In this document: positions 48,805 to 58,390 of the stretch, one piece after another
Numbering within the stretch: position 1 is the first letter of the stretch
Layout: every line of letters starts with the position of its first letter
Assembly (NCBI RefSeq): GCF_014697545.1
Contig: NZ_JACJSA010000003.1
Span: 62,001 to 126,000, forward strand
Length of the DNA stretch: 64,000 nucleotides
DNA from: Oscillatoria sp. FACHB-1407
GTDB lineage: Bacteria > Cyanobacteriota > Cyanobacteriia > Elainellales > Elainellaceae
Direction of reading: 5' to 3'
Made by a program: the position numbers and the translations under genes
The notes under the pieces: generated by a model
Seen by the model: the letters and a program-made list of their open reading frames with translations, nothing else
Told to the model about the DNA's origin: nothing
Databases searched by the model: none

Positions 48805-48989
48805 AAATCACCTAGTTGAATCACACGAGGCTGTCCACATCCCACAAACACCAGAAGCGAGGCTGTTGCACCTCGCCTACCCACGCATGCTTTCGAGGAC
48901 TACACAGCTTAGTTTGTGCATTCCCAGCAGTAGTGTATCAATTATTAAGCGATTTAAAAAACTTTGAGGTTTTGCAAATGACCGATCGC

Positions 48990-49874
48990 CTATCGATTAA
49001 AACGGGGGTCTAACCCATCTCGCAGTCCGTCACCGAGCAGGTTAAACGCCAGCACCATCAGTGTGATTACCAATCCCGGAAAGACAATTGTCCACGGAGA
49101 AGAGAGGGAATAACCTCCGGTAAAGGAATCTGACAACATGGTTCCTAGTTCCGGGGTGGGGGGTTGGGCACCCAAACCGAGAAAGCCCAGACCTGCCGCT
49201 TCTAACGTTGCTGTACCAATCGAGAGGGTCGCCTGCACGACCAGGGGTGCCAGACTCGCAGGCAGAATGTGCAAAAAGATAATGCGGCTGGGGGTCGCTC
49301 CAAAGGCTCGTACGGTCTGGACAAAATCTTGTTCGCGCAGGGTCAACACCATGCTGCGGGTAAGGCGAATAAAGATAGGAATTTGCACAATGCCCACTGC
49401 AATCATCACCCCGGTCAGACTGGGACCCACGACCGTGACAACGGCGATCGCCAGCAAAATCGACGGAAACGACAGTAAAATATCCGTGAACCAGCCAATC
49501 AGCGTCTCCACCCATCCACGAAAATATCCGGCGACCAACCCCAGCAGCGTACCGATTACCAACCCTAACCCCACCGAAAAGACGCTAACCAGTAGCGAAA
49601 TCCGAATGCCGTACCACACCAGCGTCAGCATATCTCGCCCTAGCCCATCGGTGCCAAACCAGTGCTCTACACTGGGTCCAACCAAACGGGAGGTGTAATC
49701 CCTTGCAGTAGCTGGGTCAAAGGGATTGAGCACCGGAGCCAAAATTGCCAACGCCATCAACGCCACGGTGAGAAACAGCCCAACCTTACCAGAGAGCGAT
49801 CGCAATACACGCTTCCAGGCTTTGTTGAAGGACGATTGAGGAGCAGCTTTAACGGGAGGGGAGAGGGTTTCCAT
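48990..49874 (-). CDS. Peptide ABC transporter permease (DppC type)
   Basis: A 294-aa inner-membrane permease with ~6 helices. The EAA loop is RAFGATPSRIIFLHILPASL, and the usual C-terminal GLGFLGLGAQPPTPELG and FNLLGDGLRDGLDPR are present. It pairs with the DppB-like permease upstream, 312 bases away across a heptad array. With the binding protein (minus strand) and the ATPase (divergent, plus strand) the full importer is present. Confidence 0.92.
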   Translation of the reverse strand: METLSPPVKAAPQSSFNKAWKRVLRSLSGKVGLFLTVALMALAILAPVLNPFDPATARDYTSRLVGPSVEHWFGTDGLGRDMLTLVWYGIRISLLVSVFSVGLGLVIGTLLGLVAGYFRGWVETLIGWFTDILLSFPSILLAIAVVTVVGPSLTGVMIAVGIVQIPIFIRLTRSMVLTLREQDFVQTVRAFGATPSRIIFLHILPASLAPLVVQATLSIGTATLEAAGLGFLGLGAQPPTPELGTMLSDSFTGGYSLSSPWTIVFPGLVITLMVLAFNLLGDGLRDGLDPRFNR

Positions 49875-49882
49875 CTAAGAAA

Positions 49883-50187
49883 GAAGAATGAAAAAAGAAG
49901 AGAGAAAAAGGAGAAATGGGGAGTAGGGAGTGGGGAATAGGGAGCAGCACACTTATCTACCGATTTACTCAGTACTATCAACTACTGACTATTGACCATT
50001 AACCACTGACCATGGGCTACTAACTATTGACCACTGACCACTGACTATTGACCACTGACTATTGACCATTGACCACTGACCATTGGCTACTAACTATTGA
50101 CCACCGACCACTGACTATTGACCACTGACTATTGACTATTGACCACTGACCACTGACTATTGACTATTGACTATTGACTCCTAAACC
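49883..50187. repeat. Heptad array between the two permease genes
   Basis: A short GGGGAGT-type stretch (49917-49945) is followed by a long run of CACTGAC, TATTGAC and CATTGAC units (~49975-50175). This is the reverse complement class of the 9784 array. It separates two operon genes that usually abut. Confidence 0.92.
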
Positions 50188-51198
50188 CTACTTGTATTGA
50201 ATCCTCGGATCGAGAAAGGCATAGGAGATATCTGTCAGCAAATTCAGCAACACGAAGACGATCGCCACAAACACGACACCGCCCTGCACAACTGGATAGT
50301 CTCGCGCCAAGATGCCCTCATAAATCCAGGAGCCGATACCGGGCCATGAGAAGATGGTCTCCGTCAAAATCGCGCCCCCCAGCAACGTGCCAAACTGCAA
50401 CCCGATAATCGTGATAACGGGCAACAGCGCATTCTTTAGAGCGTGTTTTGAGATCACCCACCGTTCTAATAAACCTTTAGCCCTTGCCGTGCGGATGTAG
50501 TCTTGAGACAACACCTCCAACATGGCACTGCGAGTAATGCGAGCCACGATCGCCAGGGGAATAGTTCCCAGCGTCAGGGCAGGCAAGATTAGATGGGACA
50601 GGGCATTGGCAAAAATGGGCAGGTTAAATTGCAATAACGAATCCAGCAAATAAAACCCAGTGATGACATTAAAGTTAAATCCCTCGTTAATGCCCAGGCG
50701 GCCACTGGGGGGCAACCACCGCAAATTCACCGCAAACAGATAAATCAGTAGCAAGCCCAGCCAATACACGGGCATCGACACCCCAATCAGAGAACCGCTC
50801 ATCGCGAGATTATCGACCCAGCCATTTTTACGAACCGCTGCCAGGATACCTGCGGGAACTCCCACAATTACGGCAAATAGCATGGCGGCAACCGATAACT
50901 CAAAGGTGGCGGGCCAACGGATGCGAATTTCCTCAACGATCGGGATGCCCGTAATAATGCTGCGTCCCAAGTCGAGGTGAAGTATCTGATTGAGAAACGC
51001 CAGATATTGCAAGGGTAGGGGTTTGTTTAAACCCAAATTTTCCCGAATGATTTCGATTTGCTCTGGAGTTGCCCGTTCACCTCCCAGCACTACGGCTGGA
51101 TCACCAGGAATCAGGTGCAAAAACAAAAAGACAAGTAGGGTAATGCCCAGCAATACGGGAATTAAGCCGAAAATGCGCCTGAGGATATAACGCAGCAT
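50188..51198 (-). CDS. Peptide ABC transporter permease (DppB type)
   Basis: A 336-aa permease. The N-terminal MLRYILRRIFGLIPVLLGIT signature and the EAA loop RTARAKGLLERWVISKHALK are typical. It is upstream of the DppC-like gene and downstream of the binding protein, all on the minus strand. Substrates of such systems are peptides, nickel or oligosaccharides; which one is unknown. Confidence 0.92.
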   Translation of the reverse strand: MLRYILRRIFGLIPVLLGITLLVFLFLHLIPGDPAVVLGGERATPEQIEIIRENLGLNKPLPLQYLAFLNQILHLDLGRSIITGIPIVEEIRIRWPATFELSVAAMLFAVIVGVPAGILAAVRKNGWVDNLAMSGSLIGVSMPVYWLGLLLIYLFAVNLRWLPPSGRLGINEGFNFNVITGFYLLDSLLQFNLPIFANALSHLILPALTLGTIPLAIVARITRSAMLEVLSQDYIRTARAKGLLERWVISKHALKNALLPVITIIGLQFGTLLGGAILTETIFSWPGIGSWIYEGILARDYPVVQGGVVFVAIVFVLLNLLTDISYAFLDPRIQYK

Positions 51199-51507
51199 GG
51201 AGGAAAGGGGGAGTGGGGAATAGGGAATGGGGAATGGGAAATGGGGAGAGACGCAATTAATCGCGTCTGTACTGAGCGGGTAATCGCGTCTGTACTGAGC
51301 GGGTAATCGCGTCTGTACTGAGCGGGTAATCGCGTCTGTATGGGTAATCGTGTTTGTACGAGAGAGATAGGTTAAGGCAGTAGGGGAGCGAAGGAGTAGG
51401 GAGATGGGTAGAGGAGTGGAGGAGTGAGAGGGTGGATAAACTCATCCTGTTTTCCCCCTATCCCTCTATCTCATGACTTCTCTACCCCTTCACTCCTTGA
51501 CTTGTTG
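51199..51507. repeat. Repeat cluster between permease and binding-protein genes
   Basis: 51249-51268 is a one-base variant of the 20-bp palindrome (AGACGCAATTAATCGCGTCT). Its right half then seeds a ~23-bp tandem unit (TCGCGTCTGTACTGAGCGGG plus TAA), repeated three to four times to ~51352. GGGGAAT and CTCTACC-type heptads flank it. No gene is seen. Confidence 0.9.
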
Positions 51508-53169
51508 CTAGGTTTTCTCAACCTGCTCAAAGGACTCAGAACCGAGAGGGCTTGGCTCCCAGCCATTGATGTTGCTACGTGCTGCATTCAGTGGTTGAGA
51601 GTGGACGATGGGAATCCGCAATGCCTGCTCAAACAGGATTTTATCGACTTCGGCATAGAGGGGAATGCGCTCAGCCTCATCGCCTACCTTACGAGCATCA
51701 TTGAGCAACTGGAAGACTTTGCTATCTTGCCAACTACCGATGTCTCTAGTTGCACCAGGTCCAAAGTGCGCGTAGTAGAAGTTATCGGGGTCGCCATAGT
51801 CGCCTGTCCAGCCCAACATAAAGGCTTGATAGCCGGGTTCCTTGTTGCGATCGTCCAGGTAAGCTGCCCAGTCTTTGGTGTTGAGCTTGACTCGAATGCC
51901 GATCGCACTCAAATCAGCTGCAAAGGCTTCAGCGATTGGTTTGGGGGTTGGGAAGTAGGGGCGAGATACGGGCATGTACCACAATTCCAGATCAAAGCCG
52001 TTGGGATAGCCAGCATCGGCTAACATCTGCTTAGCCTGTTCGGGGTTGTATTCGTAGTCGCCTAAGTCCTTGGCGCGGAAGTCTGCCAACGATTCGGGAA
52101 TAAAGTGACTATCCACTTTTCCTAACTCACCCCAAAAGGCTTGAACGATCTCTGGGCGGTTAATCGCTTTGGCGATCGCCTGACGCACTTCGACCTTTGA
52201 CAGCGGCTCGTAACTGGTGTTGAGTCCCAGATAGCCCACGTTAAACGAGGGACGATAAACCGTTGCCAGGTTGGTGTCGCTCTTTAACTCGTTCAATTGG
52301 TCGGGTGCCAAATCAATTGTGAAATCAATGCTACCCGATCGCAGTTCTGCTACCCGAGCAGCGGGTTCTGAGATAAAGCGAAAGACTAACTGCTCTTCTT
52401 TGGGTAAGCCCTGCTCCCAGTAATTAGGGTTCTTTTGGAGAACGATGCGATCGCCCGAAATCCACTCTTGCAGCACATAGGGACCTGTCCCTACAGCAAC
52501 GGAACCAGAGATCCCATAATCGGTTCCGGCTTCCTGAATGGCGGTTGGGCTGGCGATGCCAAAATAACCTGAGGAAATCGCCGCTGGAAACGCGGCAAAC
52601 GGTTCGTTGAAGACAAATTCTACCGTGTAGTCATCTACAACGTTGACTGCACTCAACGCCGAAGCTTCGTCACCCTTATACCCGCCAAACAAGCTCTGCC
52701 AAACCGTGTAGGTGCGACCTGCATTGCGATAGCCTTCAGGGTGGTTAGGATCCCACCAGCGTTCTACGTTGTATTTCACTGCTTCTGCATTGAAGTCAGT
52801 GCCATCGTGGAACTGGACCCCTTCTCGCAGCTTAAACGTCCAGGTTCTGCCATCTTCAGAGGCAGTCCATTCGGTTGCCAAACTGGGCACTAAATCAGTG
52901 CTACCAGGGGCGTTGTCAATCAAGCGGTTGTAAATTTGTTGCTGAGCATAGATTGAGTTGCCATCCTCAATGTTTCCAGGCTCCAAGTTGGCAGGTTGCC
53001 CTCCCAAACCAAAGACCAGAGCTGTTTGGTCGCCTGCTGCCGCAGGACTCCCAGTTGGAGAACTGGCGTTATCCGTTGCAGGAGGAGCACCACAGTTGGT
53101 TAGAACGACAGTCATTGCAGCGACCAGCACTAGCAATGCGGTTCGCCACCGTTTTAATTGCCTGAGCAT
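51508..53169 (-). CDS. Peptide-type ABC solute-binding lipoprotein (SBP family 5)
   Basis: A 553-aa lipoprotein. The signal and lipobox end at VVLTNC, making Cys26 the lipidated residue, followed by a Thr/Ser/Pro-rich spacer. The family-5 pattern LATEWTASEDGRTWTFKLRE and FHDGTDFNAEAV follows. It delivers peptides or nickel-type ligands to the DppBC permeases downstream. It diverges from the ATPase gene, so the 412-bp gap should carry both promoters. Confidence 0.93.
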   Translation of the reverse strand: MLRQLKRWRTALLVLVAAMTVVLTNCGAPPATDNASSPTGSPAAAGDQTALVFGLGGQPANLEPGNIEDGNSIYAQQQIYNRLIDNAPGSTDLVPSLATEWTASEDGRTWTFKLREGVQFHDGTDFNAEAVKYNVERWWDPNHPEGYRNAGRTYTVWQSLFGGYKGDEASALSAVNVVDDYTVEFVFNEPFAAFPAAISSGYFGIASPTAIQEAGTDYGISGSVAVGTGPYVLQEWISGDRIVLQKNPNYWEQGLPKEEQLVFRFISEPAARVAELRSGSIDFTIDLAPDQLNELKSDTNLATVYRPSFNVGYLGLNTSYEPLSKVEVRQAIAKAINRPEIVQAFWGELGKVDSHFIPESLADFRAKDLGDYEYNPEQAKQMLADAGYPNGFDLELWYMPVSRPYFPTPKPIAEAFAADLSAIGIRVKLNTKDWAAYLDDRNKEPGYQAFMLGWTGDYGDPDNFYYAHFGPGATRDIGSWQDSKVFQLLNDARKVGDEAERIPLYAEVDKILFEQALRIPIVHSQPLNAARSNINGWEPSPLGSESFEQVEKT

Positions 53170-53581
53170 ACCTAAATTCTTTCCTTAAAATGGAGACTGC
53201 AATTAGGAGTGATGTAGCATTCCTGATTTATTTGCGGGGTTTTTATGAGTATGAATACTACTTTTTCGATAGCAGCATTCACAACTCTACTAAGAATTGC
53301 TATATCAGTTGATTGAGATTAGATACTGATTCTTTGAAAACAAAATCAGTGCTATTTGTGCATGATAATAAAATTATTCTCCGATTAGCTTTCCTTAATA
53401 ATTTCTATTGGAATCTCTCCCCAAAGCTAATAATGGTAGTAGGTTTAAAGCTGTTTTAGAAAATATGAATCTAAAGACAAAATTAACTTTAGTTGCTAAT
53501 TATTGCATTCTTCTTTGTTAAGAAACTGTCACGATCAAGATTGCTACGGATAAAAAATATCACTGGTTTCAAATTTTTGTT
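53170..53581. other. AT-rich divergent promoter region, no gene
   Basis: 412 bp of very AT-rich DNA between the binding-protein gene (minus) and the ATPase gene (plus). There are no repeat arrays here. Divergent promoters for the split importer must lie within it. Confidence 0.6.
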
Positions 53582-55393
53582 ATGCGTCATTCCATTCTAG
53601 AAGTTTGTAATTTATCGGTTGATTTTCGGACTGAACATGAGATTGTTCGGGCGGTTAAAGAAATTTCATTTGATTTGTTAGCCGGGGAAACATTAGCGAT
53701 CGTCGGTGAATCTGGCTCCGGAAAGTCGGTCACTTCTCTCGCCATGATGGGGTTGTTGCCAAACTCAGCCATCACCCAAGGAGAAATTCTATTTCGCCGT
53801 TCTCCAGGCTCCGAGCCAGCGGTGAACCTGCTGAGTCTGCCAGCAGATGAGCGGCGCAGTTATCGGGGTGGCGTGATCTCGATGATCTTTCAGGAGCCGA
53901 TGACCTCTCTGAACCCCGTTCTGACCTGCGGTTCTCAGGTGATGGAAGCCATTTTGTTGCACAGTGAAGTGTCGCGAGACGAGGCGTATAAACGAGCGGT
54001 TGATCTGTTTCGTGAGGTCAAGCTGCCCGACCCTGAAGGCATGATGAATCGCTATCCACACCAATTGTCGGGTGGGCAGATTCAGCGGGTGATGATTGCC
54101 ATGGCGTTGAGTGGCAATCCTGCTATTTTGATTGCGGACGAGCCGACCACGGCACTGGATGTGACGATTCAGGCAACGATTTTGGAGTTGCTCAAGGAAA
54201 TTCGCGATCGCCGCCAGATGGCAATTCTGTTCATCACGCATGACATGGGTGTAGTGTCAGAGATTGCCGATCGCGTGGTCGTTATGTATCGCGGCAAAAT
54301 TGTCGAAATTGCCCCCGTTTACGACTTGTTTGCCAATCCACAACACGCCTACACCAAAGGATTGCTCTCCTGTCGCCCTACCCCTCAGCAATCGCTCAAC
54401 CGTCTGCCGACCGTGACCGACTTCATGCAGGTCACCACCAATGCGGCGGGCGAAACGGAGGTTAATCCTCAACCTGTGAATTTGGTAGAAAACAATCCTC
54501 GCTTTGCCCCTGTCTCCATTGAGGAGCGGGAATTGCACTCACGGCAACTGTTGCAACAACAACCGTTACTCTCAGTTCGTCAACTGACTAAAGCCTTTCC
54601 CATTCGTCGGGGGTTGTGGGGGCGAAGCTCTGAGATTCGGGCGGTGGATGATGTCAGCTTTGATGTTTACCCCGGTGAAACCTTGGGCTTGGTCGGTGAA
54701 TCAGGCTGCGGCAAGTCAACCCTGAGCCGATTGCTGTTGCGTCTGATTGAGCCAACATCGGGTCAGGTTATGTTTGATGGCAAATCGGTGTTGCAGATGG
54801 ACGCGGCACAGATGCGGCGATTGCGGCGGGAGATGCAGATTGTCTTCCAAAACCCCTTTGGCTCCATGGATGCCCGCCAGAGTATTGGTTCTGCCCTGGT
54901 GGAACCAATGGTGATTCACCGTATTGGTGGATCTTCGGAAGAACGGCGACAACGGGCGATCGCGCTGTTAGAACGGGTGGGCTTGAGTGCCAATGCAATG
55001 GAGCGGATGCCGCATGAGTTTTCGGGTGGACAGCGGCAACGGATCTGCATTGCTCGTACATTAGCGTGTCAACCGCGATTTATCATCTGTGATGAATCCG
55101 TCTCTGCCCTTGATGTCTCCGTTCAAGCGCAAGTGCTGAACCTGCTCAAAGATCTGCAAGCAGACTTTGGCTTGACCTACATTTTTATCTCTCACGACTT
55201 GAGCGTAGTGAAGTTTGTCAGCGATCGCATCATGGTAATGAATCGAGGTCGCATCGAGGAGATCGACACGGCGGAATCGGTTTATAACCGTCCGCAAAAA
55301 GACTACACCCGGCAACTGATTCAAGCCATCCCCAATGCCACCCTGGATGACATTCAAGAGCGGCAATCCCATCGTTTGATATATGCGGATTAG
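53582..55393 (+). CDS. Fused DppD-DppF peptide ABC transporter ATPase
   Basis: 603 aa with two ABC domains in one chain. The first has Walker A GESGSGKS (42-49), signature LSGGQIQR and Walker [13 protein letters not shown]. The second has GESGCGKS (~371), FSGGQRQR and [12 protein letters not shown]. Each is followed by an oligopeptide-type C-terminal extension. It powers the DppB/C permeases and SBP encoded on the opposite strand. Fusing D and F is common in cyanobacteria. Confidence 0.94.
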   Translation: MRHSILEVCNLSVDFRTEHEIVRAVKEISFDLLAGETLAIVGESGSGKSVTSLAMMGLLPNSAITQGEILFRRSPGSEPAVNLLSLPADERRSYRGGVISMIFQEPMTSLNPVLTCGSQVMEAILLHSEVSRDEAYKRAVDLFREVKLPDPEGMMNRYPHQLSGGQIQRVMIAMALSGNPAILIADEPTTALDVTIQATILELLKEIRDRRQMAILFITHDMGVVSEIADRVVVMYRGKIVEIAPVYDLFANPQHAYTKGLLSCRPTPQQSLNRLPTVTDFMQVTTNAAGETEVNPQPVNLVENNPRFAPVSIEERELHSRQLLQQQPLLSVRQLTKAFPIRRGLWGRSSEIRAVDDVSFDVYPGETLGLVGESGCGKSTLSRLLLRLIEPTSGQVMFDGKSVLQMDAAQMRRLRREMQIVFQNPFGSMDARQSIGSALVEPMVIHRIGGSSEERRQRAIALLERVGLSANAMERMPHEFSGGQRQRICIARTLACQPRFIICDESVSALDVSVQAQVLNLLKDLQADFGLTYIFISHDLSVVKFVSDRIMVMNRGRIEEIDTAESVYNRPQKDYTRQLIQAIPNATLDDIQERQSHRLIYAD

Positions 55394-55783
55394 GTAAGGC
55401 GTGGGGTAGAAGGTAAGAGGGGCAATTGTTAATCGTCAATTGTCACTTGTTAATCGTCAATTGTTCCTAGCATCAACTCGGTAGTGTTTCAGATCTGTTG
55501 CTACTAACCCCCGGCTGTCGCCGTCCCCCTTACCAAGGGGAACTACAGGGGGTCTTACAGAGGTTATTAACAGGTTTGGAACACCACCCTACTGACTATT
55601 GACTACTGACTACTGACCACTGACCACTGACTACTGACTACTGACCACTGACTACTGACCATTGACTACTGACTACTGACTACTGACCATTGACTACTGA
55701 CTATTGACCATTGACTACTGACTACTGACCACTGACTACTGACCCCTGACCCTTAACCCCTTACCCCTGTTAGCCATCAACGA
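55394..55783. repeat. Repeat-filled gap: heptads, C/G-run inverted repeat, heptads
   Basis: ~55421-55470 has AATTGTT, AATCGTC and AATTGTC heptads. 55507-55553 is a nested inverted repeat (ACCCCC..GGGGGT around CCCCTT/AAGGGG), related to the MITE interior. ~55590-55745 is a CACTGAC, TACTGAC and CATTGAC array. No gene is seen. Confidence 0.9.
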
Positions 55784-56167
55784 ATGACTACTCGCCTTAG
55801 AACCCCAAAAATTCCCTGGAAACTCTGGCTAGGAATTGCGATCGCCTCATTGCTTCTCTTGCTGACGTTCTTGCAATCACCTGCCCCTGCCCAATCCGTC
55901 ACCAACCTGACGGCTCGCATTACCCGTCTAGAGTCTGAAAATAGTGGGTTGCGATCGCGGGTGAGCCGATTGGAGTCACAGTTATCACGAGTTGGCAATG
56001 CCGTTGGAGTGCGAGTCCCCCAACCCCCGGCAGAGCAAGGACCCGTTCGCGGGGAATTATCCTCTGATCCGATGTTTGACCGCTTAGCCACACTGGCGAT
56101 CGAACAGCGAGAGCGAATGGATCGGTTGGAGGCACGATTGAGTGCGTTAGAGGCGGGACGGGAATAA
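55784..56167 (+). CDS. Hypothetical coiled-coil protein with N-terminal membrane anchor or signal
   Basis: A 127-aa protein. Residues ~14-34 (LGIAIASLLLLLTFLQSPAP) are hydrophobic and end near AQS, like a signal peptide. Residues ~43-68 (ITRLESENSGLRSRVSRLES) and the last ~30 (RERMDRLEARLSALEAG) are heptad-patterned coiled coils. It probably oligomerises in the periplasm or at the membrane. No family recognised. Confidence 0.72.
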   Translation: MTTRLRTPKIPWKLWLGIAIASLLLLLTFLQSPAPAQSVTNLTARITRLESENSGLRSRVSRLESQLSRVGNAVGVRVPQPPAEQGPVRGELSSDPMFDRLATLAIEQRERMDRLEARLSALEAGRE

Positions 56168-56297
56168 GGAAGAGAGAAGATAGAAGAAAGAAAAAAGAAG
56201 GGAGAAAAACTTACAGATCTTGCTTCCAAAAGGGAGCTTGGAAATGGAGTGACGAAGGCTCTGCCTCCTAGATCAACCCATTAGATGAAGCTCCGCA

Positions 56298-56453
56298 GTT
56301 TTGGCGGTTGAAACCGCAGCTACAAGAGCAAAACCGACCTACGTCGGGTCGGCAAACCCTTAATCTTTCAGAGTCCGCGTCGGCGGACTTGGCTCAAATA
56401 GCTGCGAATTCATTCGCCAGATTCTTAAGCCGAATTGACGTTTGATTAGCTCC
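56298..56453 (-). repeat. Four-hairpin dispersed element, copy D
   Basis: Fourth copy, same orientation as copy C. The AGTCCGC-GTCG-GCGGACT and GCGAAT..ATTCGC modules are perfect, and GCGGTT-GA-AACCGC is intact, while the AACCGAC module is slightly degenerate. The rest of 56168-56624 holds a purine heptad stretch, AT-rich DNA and the response-regulator promoter region. Confidence 0.88.
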
Positions 56454-56624
56454 TGGCTTCATTGAATTCCTTAATTGTTTCTCCTCCTTTAGCCCTTATC
56501 CCTCATCCGTCGTACGCTATCTTTTCTGGTACGCAGTAATCTTAATACCAGGAATCCGTACACCAGACCTGATTCCAAATTAGTTAGATTGGAGAAAAAT
56601 ACCCAAAAATAAGGGGAAGATGTA

Positions 56625-57317
56625 ATGGCAGGGCAATTGTTACTCGTCGATGATGAACCCGGTTTGCGGCAAGCCGTACAAGCCTATTTAGAAGACAGCG
56701 GCTTCACGGTTCATGTCGCCAGCAACGCCCATGACGGTTGGAATTTGCTGCAAAAAACCTCACCCGATCTGGTCATCTCGGACATCATGATGCCGCAAGT
56801 GGATGGCTACCAATTTCTCAAGCAATTACGGGACGACCCGCGATATCAGTCGTTGCCTGTCATCTTTTTAACGGCACGGGGTATGACCTCCGATCGCATC
56901 CAGGGGTACAAGTCTGGTTGCGATGCCTATCTTTCAAAGCCATTCGACCCCGATGAGTTGGTCGCGATCGTCGAGAGTCTGCTAGAGCGGCGATCGGCAG
57001 TGACCAAGCCCATTACGGATGGTGAAACCCCTGATATTGCTGACATGGCGCGGCAGATTGCCGAAATTCGTGGAATTTTGATGCAGCGTGGAGCGATCGC
57101 CCCAACCCCAGCCCCGATTCAACTCGACCTGACTCCGCGTGAGCAGAGCGTTTTGAAGCTGGTCGCAGAAGGGCTGATGAATAAGGAAATTGCTCGTCGG
57201 CTCGAAACCAGCGTCCGCAACGTCGAGAAGTACGTCAGCCGTTTATTCAGCAAAACAGGCACCAACAGCCGCACTGAGCTAGTGCGCTACGCCCTGGAAC
57301 ACGGTTTAACGCAATAA
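56625..57317 (+). CDS. Response regulator, REC plus LuxR-type HTH
   Basis: A 230-aa NarL/FixJ-type DNA-binding regulator. The receiver domain has D9/D10, phospho-acceptor D53 (VISDIMMPQVDGYQF), T83 and K105. The C-terminal LuxR HTH is TPREQSVLKLVAEGLMNKEI and continues RNVEKYVSRLF. A close resemblance to cyanobacterial/plastid Ycf29 is remembered but not tested. GGGGAAG precedes the ATG. No partner kinase is adjacent. Confidence 0.9.
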   Translation: MAGQLLLVDDEPGLRQAVQAYLEDSGFTVHVASNAHDGWNLLQKTSPDLVISDIMMPQVDGYQFLKQLRDDPRYQSLPVIFLTARGMTSDRIQGYKSGCDAYLSKPFDPDELVAIVESLLERRSAVTKPITDGETPDIADMARQIAEIRGILMQRGAIAPTPAPIQLDLTPREQSVLKLVAEGLMNKEIARRLETSVRNVEKYVSRLFSKTGTNSRTELVRYALEHGLTQ

Positions 57318-57360
57318 AATTCAATACTTTTTGCAACAGGGATGGCAGAAGGCGATCGTT

Positions 57361-57396
57361 TTGAGTACACTTTTGAGCAACTTGTACTCAATTTTT
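57361..57396 (+). terminator. Rho-independent terminator of the response regulator
   Basis: A 9-bp perfect stem TTGAGTACA/TGTACTCAA, 13-base loop and TTTTT, about 45 bases after the stop. AT-rich stem but otherwise canonical. Confidence 0.8.
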
Positions 57397-57452
57397 GCCG
57401 TCTGTTCTGACTAATTCGCTTGCGATCGCCATCCTTCGTTGTTACTATCCCC

Positions 57453-58241
57453 ATGAAATTCCATCGCCTCCTTGCTCTTACTCTGTTAACCACGATTGGT
57501 TTGACAACTCCAGCCCTGGCTGAAGATTTGGAGCGGGTCTATCAACTCACCTCAACTCGTGAGTGTCCCGCCTGTGATTTGAGTCGCGCTAGTTTTGTCC
57601 TGTCGGATTTATCAGAAACGAACCTGGCAGGAGCAAACCTCGCTGAAGCCAATCTCAATCGCACCAATCTGACAAACGCAAACCTGGCAGGAGCAAACCT
57701 TTCGAGAGCGATTTTGTTTAACGCCAATTTGACTGGAGCAGATCTGCGGGGGGCAGACCTGCGGGGGGCAGACCTGCGCGAGGCATACCTGACCGGAGCT
57801 AACCTGGATGGAGCCTTATTGGATGGAGCAAACCTGTTGGGAGCGGTAGGCTTGCCACAGACGATCGCTACCCCAGAGCAGATGTATGTTTGGGGTTTAG
57901 CGGAATATCAACGCGAAAACTTTAGAGGGGCAATTAATTATTACAATCAGGCACTTAATGCAAAACCTGACTTTGCCCATGCTCTCTTGGCGCGAGGTGT
58001 CTCGCGATTTCGGATGCGGGACTTCAACGGCGCACTGCAAGATGCCAGAAGTGCTGAACAGCTTTATTTAACCCAGAGCAACCCAGAGGGACACCAAATC
58101 TCAGGTCAATTTATTGCCGGAATCGAAGCTCTGCAAGAAGCCCAGGCACAAGGCGATCGCCGCGCATCAGGTGCAGGGGGCGGAAACTTTATGAACTTCC
58201 TGGGTTCAATTACAGGTCTATTGTTCCGATTCTTGTTTTAG
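57453..58241 (+). CDS. Secreted pentapeptide-repeat plus TPR protein
   Basis: 262 aa from ATG 57453; an in-frame TTG at 57420 is rejected because the signal peptide begins at MKFHRLLALTLL. After cleavage near ALAED, residues ~45-130 are A(N/D)LxxAxL pentapeptide repeats forming a right-handed beta-helix. TPR-like helices follow (YQRENFRGAINYYNQALNAK). A C-terminal hydrophobic stretch ends GSITGLLFRFLF. Function unknown, perhaps a periplasmic scaffold. Confidence 0.88.
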   Translation: MKFHRLLALTLLTTIGLTTPALAEDLERVYQLTSTRECPACDLSRASFVLSDLSETNLAGANLAEANLNRTNLTNANLAGANLSRAILFNANLTGADLRGADLRGADLREAYLTGANLDGALLDGANLLGAVGLPQTIATPEQMYVWGLAEYQRENFRGAINYYNQALNAKPDFAHALLARGVSRFRMRDFNGALQDARSAEQLYLTQSNPEGHQISGQFIAGIEALQEAQAQGDRRASGAGGGNFMNFLGSITGLLFRFLF

Positions 58242-58390
58242 GACTGAGGGTTGAGGACTGAGGACTGAGTCAGATAAATCCTTAATGGTCATGGTTGATA
58301 GTGATGAGGGGTGGGAATTGGGTCTATCTCTACTCCCCATCCACCATCCACGTATCTACCCCTTCCTGCCCGTTCTTTTTCTCTTATCCT

